This document shows, piece after piece, positions 29,908 to 39,000 of a stretch of DNA of 64,000 bases. Both the position numbers and the translations under genes were made by a program. The stretch's first letter is position 1; every line of letters starts with the position of its first letter. The notes under the pieces are model-generated. The model made no database searches and was not told the DNA's origin. It worked only from the letters and a program-made list of their open reading frames with translations. Origin of the DNA: Flavobacteriales bacterium (GTDB lineage: Bacteria > Bacteroidota > Bacteroidia > Flavobacteriales_F > PHOS-HE28). The stretch lies in assembly GCA_016718655.1 (NCBI GenBank), contig JADKCV010000013.1, positions 1 through 64,000 on the forward strand, read 5' to 3'.

Positions 29908-32108
29908 TCGGTCTTCACCGAAAGTACCTTGTACTCATTGCGTCGGTTCACGGCATACTCCTCTTCGGAGCACTGCACTCCGGGCACACAGTGGTTGAGC
30001 GGACGGGTGTTGCCATACCCCTTGGCCACGAGCCGATCCTTGGGAATACCCTTGGCCTTGAGGTGGTCCACGATGGCATCCGCACGTTTCTGGGTCAGCT
30101 TCAACAGCTCCGCAGCATCACCTCGCGCGTCGGAATGCACAGCCACTTCGATCACCAGACCCGGGTTGACGGTGAGGCGCTCCACCAGTGCATCGAGCTC
30201 GGTACGGGCCTGCGGATCCAGCTGAGCACCCTGTGATGCCCACCGGATGTACTTGAAGGGGACCGCTTGGCCGATCTCAATGGGTTCCATGGCCAGATCA
30301 CGGGCTTCGTTCAGGTCGATGAGCCCCTGCTTCATCCCGATCGTGGAGATGGGTACGCTCTGACTGTAGAACCCGGCACGCTCGATCAGCACCTCGAACT
30401 CCTCATTGCTCTGTAGGCGGAAGCTGATATCGCCGCCATCGCCGGTGATCATGCTCTCAGAGAAGAAGCTGCTCAAGTTGACGACGCTGACGGTCGCACC
30501 CGACACGAAGCCGATGCGGTCCTTGAATTGCAAGGCACCACGCAACCAGATACCGGCATCAGGCACAAGGTGGATGTCACGGGCCACGATCTGCTGCTTC
30601 TCGATGTTCTCGGTGCTCAGGTGCTGCTCGCCATCAAAGCGGCCTTTCAAGCGGGCGACCAGCTTGTACTCGCGATCCTTCTCCACGGAGAACGAGTATT
30701 CGCCTCTCACATCGGTCAACGTGGAGGCCAATACCTGTCCCTTCAGGTCTCGCAGTTCGACCTGGGCCTCGATGACCGGCGTCTCATACTCATCATCAAT
30801 GACCACCCCGGTACACAGAAAGCGTTGTTCCAAGGGGGCAAGCATGGTGAATGCATAGATGTCATCGTCCCCCGCACCTCCTGGTCGGTTGCTCGAGAAG
30901 TACCCCTTCTTGTTGCTGGCATCGATTATGAATGCAAAATCGTCCTTCGGACCGTTGACCGGTGCTCCCACGTTCACTGCGGCCGCGAAGACGCCATTGG
31001 CTCCCGGATCGGCCGCGAAAATGTCAAGGCCACCCAGACCAGCATGGCCATTGCTCGCGAAGTACAGTGTTCCGTTGGCCGCGATGAACGGGAACGATTC
31101 GTTGTAAGGTGTATTGACCGTGGCGCCCAGGTTCTCCGGTTCACCCCACTGTCCGGCTTGTTCGCGGCACACGTAGAGATCGGTCCCGCCAAAGCCACCT
31201 GGCATGTCGCTCACGAAGTAGAGATCGCGCCCACTGGGGCTCAGGGATGGATGGCCTATGGAGACCTCGCTATTGTTGTACAGGAACTGTTCCACTTCCC
31301 CACGATCATTCCCGCCGATCCTTGCTTTATAGAGGCTGAGTCTGCTCAATCCGTTCTGGCTGCGCTGAGCGCGGCCTTTGAAGAAATTGTTCCGGGTGAA
31401 CCAGATCACATCACCGGACGCGTTGGCGGATGCAGGCCCCTCATGATACTTGGTATTGAGGGCGCTCAGTGGTAGTGCATTGCTCAATCCACCATCCGTT
31501 TCAACGTCAGCCGTGTATAGGTCCAGAAAGGGCTGATCATTGATGGCCGCTCGGCGCTGCAGTCCAATGGACTCGTGTCGGGAAGAGGAGAAGATGACGC
31601 GGCCTTGGCCCAACCAGGCAGCTCCGAAATCGGAGAATGGCGTATTGGTGGACACCTGCCGGATGCTGAAGCGATCCAGGTCCTGGGTGAATTTACGCGC
31701 GAACCCACTGATGTTGCTTCTTCGCGCACCGGCATCCGTTTGCACCATCTGCAGGTACCGATCCATCCATTCCTCAGCCTCCTGGTAACGTCCGTTGCTC
31801 TTCAATGCCTCGGCATAGCCATAAAGGTCTCGTGGTTCACGGTTCAAGTACTTCACGGCTTGGGCGTACCAAAGCTCTGCCTCCTCCGAACGACCGAGTC
31901 GCATGTAGCAATCGGCCAAGCGCCGGGTCACATGTTCGTTCACCGCACCCAGTTCGGCCGCAACGCGATAGCCTTCCACCGCCCGTGCATAGGACATCTG
32001 CTGATAGTGGCGATCGGCCTCGCGCACATAGCCATCCGCTGCACCTTGCGACCAACCGGTCAACGGCAACACGAGCAGGAACAGGAACAAAAGGTGGCGC
32101 TGTCCCAT
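29904..32108 (-). CDS. OmpA-family protein with TPR and PD40 repeats
   Basis: A 734-residue exported protein (signal peptide ending LTGWSQ). In order: TPR-like helices (residues about 25-130, ADRHYQQMSYARAVEGYRVAAELG), WD40-like PD40 beta-propeller repeats (about 160-420, SLSPSGRDLYFVSDMPGGFGGTDLYVC; GTLYFASNGHAGLGGLDIF), a carboxypeptidase-regulatory-like domain (VIEAQVELRDLKGQVLASTLTDVRGEYSF), and a C-terminal OmpA domain that binds peptidoglycan (VEVAVHSDARGDAAELLKLTQKRADAIVDHL; NRRNEY). This architecture commonly accompanies PorP/SprF and giant T9SS adhesins. It is the last gene of the adhesin operon and its ATG overlaps the PorP stop by one base. It probably ties the surface complex to the cell wall. 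Confidence 0.93.
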   Translation of the reverse strand: MGQRHLLFLFLLVLPLTGWSQGAADGYVREADRHYQQMSYARAVEGYRVAAELGAVNEHVTRRLADCYMRLGRSEEAELWYAQAVKYLNREPRDLYGYAEALKSNGRYQEAEEWMDRYLQMVQTDAGARRSNISGFARKFTQDLDRFSIRQVSTNTPFSDFGAAWLGQGRVIFSSSRHESIGLQRRAAINDQPFLDLYTADVETDGGLSNALPLSALNTKYHEGPASANASGDVIWFTRNNFFKGRAQRSQNGLSRLSLYKARIGGNDRGEVEQFLYNNSEVSIGHPSLSPSGRDLYFVSDMPGGFGGTDLYVCREQAGQWGEPENLGATVNTPYNESFPFIAANGTLYFASNGHAGLGGLDIFAADPGANGVFAAAVNVGAPVNGPKDDFAFIIDASNKKGYFSSNRPGGAGDDDIYAFTMLAPLEQRFLCTGVVIDDEYETPVIEAQVELRDLKGQVLASTLTDVRGEYSFSVEKDREYKLVARLKGRFDGEQHLSTENIEKQQIVARDIHLVPDAGIWLRGALQFKDRIGFVSGATVSVVNLSSFFSESMITGDGGDISFRLQSNEEFEVLIERAGFYSQSVPISTIGMKQGLIDLNEARDLAMEPIEIGQAVPFKYIRWASQGAQLDPQARTELDALVERLTVNPGLVIEVAVHSDARGDAAELLKLTQKRADAIVDHLKAKGIPKDRLVAKGYGNTRPLNHCVPGVQCSEEEYAVNRRNEYKVLSVKTD

Positions 32109-33046
32109 CAGAAGTAGCGGGGTGAGATGGTGCGTCCCTTGATGAATCGCAGGTCGTAGCTCAACATCACCTCATGGGTACCGGCATTGTAGGCCCCCAG
32201 CTTGGTGGTGGTGAGATCGAAGGCATATCCTACCGACAACTGATCGTTCACCCGGTATTGACCGAAAACCCCGAAGGCATTGCCCAGCCGGTAGAGTGCA
32301 CCGAACCAGATGCGCTCCCGCAACAGGAAGCTCGCGTTCAGATCCACCGAGAGTGGTGAACCCTTGACCACACGGGTCATGAACGATGGCTTGAACTTCA
32401 GATCGCGGCCGAGATCGAGCACGTAACCACCCATGAGGAAGAAGTGCCGCACCTCACTGCTGGTTGTTATCACCCCAGTACTCGCTGGCACCAGCTCGTT
32501 CTCCAACAACTTCGGGGCCGAAAGTCCAACGTAGTAGCGTGGGGCGTGCCAGTACAACCCGAAGCCGAAGTTGGGCATCAACTGCCCTTGGACGTTCACA
32601 TTGGCCTGATCCGGGTTCACCGTGGCCAGCCCGGCAAGGTCAGCTTGGAAGGAATTGACCCCACCCTTCAGACCGAAGGAGAGCCGGGTATCCGCACCGG
32701 TACGGATGCGGTAGGCCAAGTCCAAGAAAGCCCCGGTCTGACGAGCAGGTCCAACCTTGTCGGTCATGGCGGTAAGGCCCAACGCCAGTGCTTGGTTGCG
32801 CAGCGGGGTGTGTGCTAGGAAGGTCTGCGTAGCGGGTGCGCCTTCGAAGCCCACCCACTGATGCCTGCTCAGGGCCATGACGGTGAACACGTCGGCACTA
32901 CCGGCATAGGCCGGGTTGAAGGCCAACGTGTTGAACATGTATTGGCTGTAGAGCGGATCCTGCTGTGCGTGAACGGACGAACGGCCCAACATGACCACCA
33001 CTACCAGTGCGAGGACGCGACCACTATGTATGACCGCGCGCATCAC
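32108..33046 (-). CDS. PorP/SprF family outer-membrane protein (partner of giant adhesin 1)
   Basis: A 312-residue beta-barrel protein with a signal peptide (VLALVVVVMLGRSSVHAQ). Family landmarks are QDPLYSQYMFNTLAFNPAYAGS near the N-terminus, the HQWVGFEGAPATQTFLAHTPL block, and a C-terminal GYAFDLTTTKLGAYNAGTHEVMLSYDL strand. PorP/SprF proteins are needed for surface attachment of a specific CHU_C-bearing T9SS substrate encoded beside them. Its start overlaps the giant adhesin stop by four bases. Confidence 0.95.
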   Translation of the reverse strand: MMRAVIHSGRVLALVVVVMLGRSSVHAQQDPLYSQYMFNTLAFNPAYAGSADVFTVMALSRHQWVGFEGAPATQTFLAHTPLRNQALALGLTAMTDKVGPARQTGAFLDLAYRIRTGADTRLSFGLKGGVNSFQADLAGLATVNPDQANVNVQGQLMPNFGFGLYWHAPRYYVGLSAPKLLENELVPASTGVITTSSEVRHFFLMGGYVLDLGRDLKFKPSFMTRVVKGSPLSVDLNASFLLRERIWFGALYRLGNAFGVFGQYRVNDQLSVGYAFDLTTTKLGAYNAGTHEVMLSYDLRFIKGRTISPRYF

Positions 33047-36000
33047 CGGTTGAGGTAGATATATCCGGTGAGCGCTTCCTCCCCATTTCCCAGATCGAGG
33101 ATGTAGAAATAGGTCCCTGACGGAGCCGGCCCGGATACCGTTGCTTCAGGAGAAGTTCCATCCCACACCACCGCGTTGTTGTCATAACCGACCCCTTCGA
33201 ACATCTTACCACCCCAGCGATTGAAGATGATCATGGAATTATCGGGATACCCTTCTATCCCAGGGATCGCGAAGGTCTCGTTCACTCCGTCACCATTCGG
33301 TGAGAACGACTCGGGAATGAAAACGGCTTCCTCGAAATCACAGGGAGAAACGCCGGCTAAACGGACGATCTCGCAGCCGAACGCATCCTGCACGAATGCC
33401 TCGAAGGGTGTGCCTGTGGGGATGGGTGAACTGATGAAGATGCGTTCACCAGTGGTGGTCGAGGCACCTTCCAGACCCGTGACCGAGTAGGTGTTCGTAT
33501 CCCCTTCGCTGATGACAAAAGAAACGGTGTAGGTGCGATCAACAGTATTGCAGGTCCGAATGGGCTCTGAAACTTGCACACCTCCGCGCACCTCCACCTT
33601 CACCAGGGCGGTGGCAGTGCCGCAGCTTGGCACGTTCACCGAGTAACGGAAGGTGAATTCTCCGGGTCCGGCCTGTTCCGTATTGAAGGACCCTTCCGAG
33701 AGTGCACCACTGTTATCCAGATCGGTCCAAGAACCTCCTGATTGAGGCGAACCCAACAGACCCAGGAACAACTCCAATGCTTGGATCGTATCGCATACCA
33801 CCAATTCACCGTTCGTACCCGCGTCGGCCGGAGCGTTAACGATCACATCGACAACGGCAGTGGTATCAGGACATACCGCGTTCCCTGTCAGGGTGTACCC
33901 GTATTGCCCAGGGGTGGATGTTCCCGGAATGAAGACTCCAGAATTGGTCCCTCCGTTCGGGGCTGTCCAGGTACCACCCTGAGCGGGAGAGCCAGGCAGC
34001 TGATCGAACAGCACCACAGGACCATCCGTGGCACAAAGCGTAATGGATACATCACCCCCTGGATCAGGATAAGCAGAGATGGTGACCGTTACGGTGCTTT
34101 GCACATTCCCACATGCGGGGTCCACCACGGTATATGCGAAGGGTGCCACTGTACCTTCAGGCAAGATGCATGCGTTGAGGTCACCGGAAGGAAGCAGCGC
34201 ACCAGTGCCCAACTGATCCGTCCAAGTACCTCCAGGATCCGGTTCCCCCCCTAATGCATCGAAGAGGGAGAACGTACAGTTGGATCCGCAAACCTGGACC
34301 GCAGAATCATTACCTGCGGATACTCCGGAGCCGACAACTACAGTGACTTGTGCTGAGGTCGCAGCACAAGGACCATTGGCTGGGAACGCATAGGTGAGGA
34401 CCCAAGAGCCCGCTCCTGCACTGGCCGGGTTGAAGACGTTACCGGTCAAGGCCCCACTGCCACCCACGTCCGTCCATGTACCACCCTCTGTTGCGGTCGG
34501 TCCAAGGGCTTGGAGCACATCGACCTCGGTCTGGGTGACACAAGCCTGAACCGTGGCGCTCAGGCCGGCATTGCTGGCGGCGGTGACCGAAATGGTGAGC
34601 GTTGAAGAGTCGTTATCGCATGGAGCAGTGCCTGTCACCACATAGGTGTAAGCGCCTGGTGTATCGTTCTCGGGATCGAAGAAATTCCCATGTGCGCCAC
34701 CTGGGCCGATCCAGCTGCCACCAGCCTGAGGGGAACAACCGAGCAAGGAGCGCATGAGCACCGGTGCTTGTGAAGAGCAAAGACTCACAGTGGCATCGCA
34801 CCCCGCATTGGGAGCTTGGGGTTCGTTCACTTCGACCAAGGCGATGGAATTGGAACATGGACCTTGACCTGCCACGGTGTATTGATAGACACCGGGGTTA
34901 TCGATCACAGGCGTATAGATCGGGGAATGAGCAACACTTCCTCCTGTGACATAGACCCACGACCCACCTACCTGGGCTCCGGGTCCGAGTACGGTGAACA
35001 GGTCAAGGCTATTGTCATTCGAGCACAAGGCAATGCTGGTGTTGTCGCCTGCGTTCGGCGCCTCGGTGATGTTGACCGTTACAAATGCGGTATCGGCCGG
35101 ACAGTCTCCGATCGCCGCCACCACGTAAGCATAATCCCCAGGACCATCGACGGCAGGATCGACCGTCGGACCATGCGGATCACCAGCTGGATCGAACCAG
35201 GTCCCGCCACCATCAGGGCCACAGTTCAGACCGGTGAAAAGGGCGAGCGAAGCGGAATTCGAACAGAGATTGAGGGCACCGCTGCAACCAGCATAGGGCC
35301 CTTCCAACACGTTAACGGTCATGCGTGACGTATCCGCATCACATAATGCCGATGCAGAAAGGATGTAATCGAATCGCCAGGTCGTGCCAGGGGCGACCGC
35401 ACCTGTATTGAAAACGCCGCCACCGACCAATGCGCCGCTTCCATCAATGTCTTGCCACTGACCGCCTGACTGAGGATCACCACCAAGTCCATTGAACAGG
35501 ACATAGAGTTCCCCCGAACAGGCATCCGCGGTCGCATCCAGACCCGCATCAAGAGCCGGGACCACTGTCACCAGGACCTGAGATCCGGCCCCGGGACAAG
35601 CACCCTGTGCTGGGAATGCGTGCCCGAACAGGTAATTCCCAGGAGGAACGCCGGTCGCATCCCACTCGGAACCGTTCAATGTTCCTTGAAAACTGAAATT
35701 CGTCCAGGTCCCGCCAGGATCCGGGGTCCCTTGCAGCGCGGCGAACAGATCGATCCCCGTAGCATCCAAACACGCCGTGACGGAGCCATTGTCACCGGCA
35801 CTGAGAGCTGGTGTCACACTGATCACCACCTGTGCCGTCCTGTCGGCGCAAGGCGATTGGCCGATCACGCGATAGACGTAAGTGCCAGGGAGGCTGGAGG
35901 CCGGGTCGAAGAACGGTCCCACGTCGGTGCCATTCCGGGTCCACGAACCACCGGGATCGGGAGAGCCGTCAAGAAGCGTGAACAGTTGAACGCTGGGGTC

Positions 36001-39000
36001 CGTGGAGCAGAAGGCGGCCACCGAGTTGAGACCGGCATCAGCAGCTTCATTCTCCACCACTGTCACCGATGCGCTATCACTGACACAGGGCGCAGCGGCG
36101 AGCAATCGGTACCAATAGACACCGGTCGGGGAACTCCCCGGATCGTAGGTGCCGCTGAAACTGTTGCCATCGGGACCGAACCATTCACCTCCAGGGTCAG
36201 GCGTTCCTCCCAAGCGAGTAACCAATGAAAAGTTCGCCTCGTCACTGCACACCACGATCGCGTTGTTATCACCGGCGTCCGGAGCTTCGTTCACGATCAC
36301 GGTCACCAATGCGGTATCGTTGGTGCATGGTGCGGTGCCAGCGACCACATAGGCATACACACCGGAACCATCGTTGCTGGGCACGAACACACCCGAGTGA
36401 AGTGCTCCATCGGGATCCAGCCAGAAGCCCGGGACCTGAGGTGTGCAACCCAGCAGGGTGAAGAGGCTGACCGGCAGATCATCGTCACAGATGGTCAGCA
36501 GGCCATTGCAGCCCGCTTCCGGTGAAGCATTGATCGTCACCTCCACACTGGCTTCATCCAATGTGCATGGAGCAAGACCGGTGACGCGATAGATGTACGT
36601 ATCGCTGACATCCAGCGTGGGAAAGATGGTACCCGAATGCGACGCGTTGTCGGAGGCACGCCGCCAGGTTCCACCCAATTGTGCGTTCGGTCCCAACAGG
36701 GTGATCAGGTTCAAGGCTCCGCTGGTCTCACACAGGGTGGTATCAGCATCCGACCCGGCATCGGGTTGGATATTGACCTGGACCGTGAGAGTGGATGAAG
36801 ATGCTGCACATGCACCTTGCGCAGGCACGGTGTACCGATAGGTGCCGGGTGTGGTGGTTCCGGGGAAGAAGATCCCGCTCATAACAGTGGTAGCGGGTAA
36901 GGGTCCTGTCCATGTGCCGTTCAGGGCGGGCGAACCCAATAATCGGGTGACCATCGAGAAGGGCGCCTCTGTTGAACAGACCGTGATACTGTTGGAGATC
37001 CCCGGGCTGGAGCTGGCGGTGACCAATACCTGAACGGTCGCGGAACGGTCGGCACAAGGCGGAATACCCGTTACGGTGTAAGTATAGGTGCCCGGGGAGG
37101 ATGTTCCGGGTACGAATTGACCGCTGAACGGTGGGTTGGCAGGTGCTGGCCCCACCCACGTACCGCCTGCATCAGGGGTGCCTCCCAATCGGGTGAACAG
37201 GTTCACCACAGTTCCGTTGGAGCAAAGGGTCGTCGTAGCGCTTTGTCCGGCATCCGGCGCCTCGTTCTCGAAGATGGTGACCACAGCGGTATCCCCTGTA
37301 CATGGGGCTGACGCCGTGACGATGTAGAGGTAGTCACCTGGTTCATCCTCCCCGGGGACATAGGTCCCATCATGCGATCCGCCTCCGGGAGCCCTCCATG
37401 TGCCACCAGCCTGAGGCGAGCCACCCAATACGGAGAAGAGCAGGAATGGGGTTGGCGGCACATCACAGACGGTGCGCGAGCCATTCCCACCCGCATCAGC
37501 CGCAGGTGTGACCGAGATCGTCAATGAAGCCGTGGCCACCGGGCAGGGGAACAGGCCGGTCACACGGTATTCATAGATACCTTGGACATCGAGTCCCGGT
37601 GTGAAGGTCGGCGGATGAGGCTGGCCATTGAACCACCAGGTACCGCCAAGCTGCGGCGACCCACCCAACGAATCGGTCATGTTGAAGGGAGCTCCGTTGG
37701 CACAGATCACGAGCGGACGGGAATTCCCGGCAGTGGCCCCTGGCACTTCAGTGACCGTTACCACGGCGATCGCATCGGCACAGGGCACGGAACCACTGAC
37801 GATGTAGAAGAACGGACCAGAGTTATCCGCCAAGGGATTGTAGATCCCATTGAACATGGGGCCGTTCGGACTCCCTCGGCGCCAGATGCCACCAGGGGTC
37901 GGTGAACCACCGAGGAACTGGAACAGAGCCGTTGGTGAAGCCGTACTACAGATGCTCGCGCTACCGTTGGTGCCTGCGTTCGGCTGGGAGACCACGGTCA
38001 CGTTCACTTGAGCGGAATCCGAATCGCAGCCCAGGATGCCTTGCAAGCGATACCGGAACGTATAGGTGCCCGGTGCTACCAACGTGGCATTCAGGAATTG
38101 ATTGGTCAGGGCACCGGTCGCGGGAAGGTCCAACCAGATCCCACCAGGTTGCGGTGATCCGCCCAGTCCATTGAACAGGTTGACCTGTGAATTGGTCCTG
38201 CATACGGTGATGTTCCCATTGCTTCCCGCGTCCAGCTGCGCCACCACGGTCACTTCCACCTCTGCATCATCGGAAGGACAAGGACCATTGGCGGGTACCT
38301 CATAGCGGAAGTCGTACGTACCGGGCGCCAGGGCCAATGTCACCAACGTCGAACCAGTGAGTTGGCCTGTGGCTTGGAGGTCTATCCAAGTACCGGTAGG
38401 ATCGGGTGTTCCTCCCAAGCCGGTGAAGAGGTCCACAGATGGGGTTCCTTCACACACTGTGATGTCCCCGTCCTCGCCTGCATCAGGTGCTTCATTCACA
38501 TCGGCCACCACGATGGCAGTATCGTTGACACAAGGCGCAACACCCTCAACGACATAGCTGTAGGTCCCAGGAAGACTTGTACCAGGGACGAAGATCCCCG
38601 ACGAGGGACCCGATGGGCCGGTCCAAACCCCACCAGCATCCGGATCACCATCAAGCTCATCGAAAAGGTCGACCGTTCCGCTGGTCGAACACCGTGTGAA
38701 GGATCCGTCCTCTCCAGCGTCAGGCTGTTCGTTCACTGATACCGTGACCACCGCGGTCGCGCTCAAACAAGGGGTGCTACCAGCTACGGTATAGGTATAT
38801 CCACCAGGCGCGGAGCTGCCAGGGGTGAAGATGCCCCCAGGCAACGAGGAGCCATTGGGTCGGGTCCACGTGCCACCTGTATCGGGGTCGCCTCCCAGTT
38901 CATCGAACAGGGAGAAGGGAGCATCGCTACTGCAAACGGTGAGCGCGGCGTTCTGCCCTGCGTCAGGCGCAGTGTTCACCTGAACCGAAACGAACCCGGT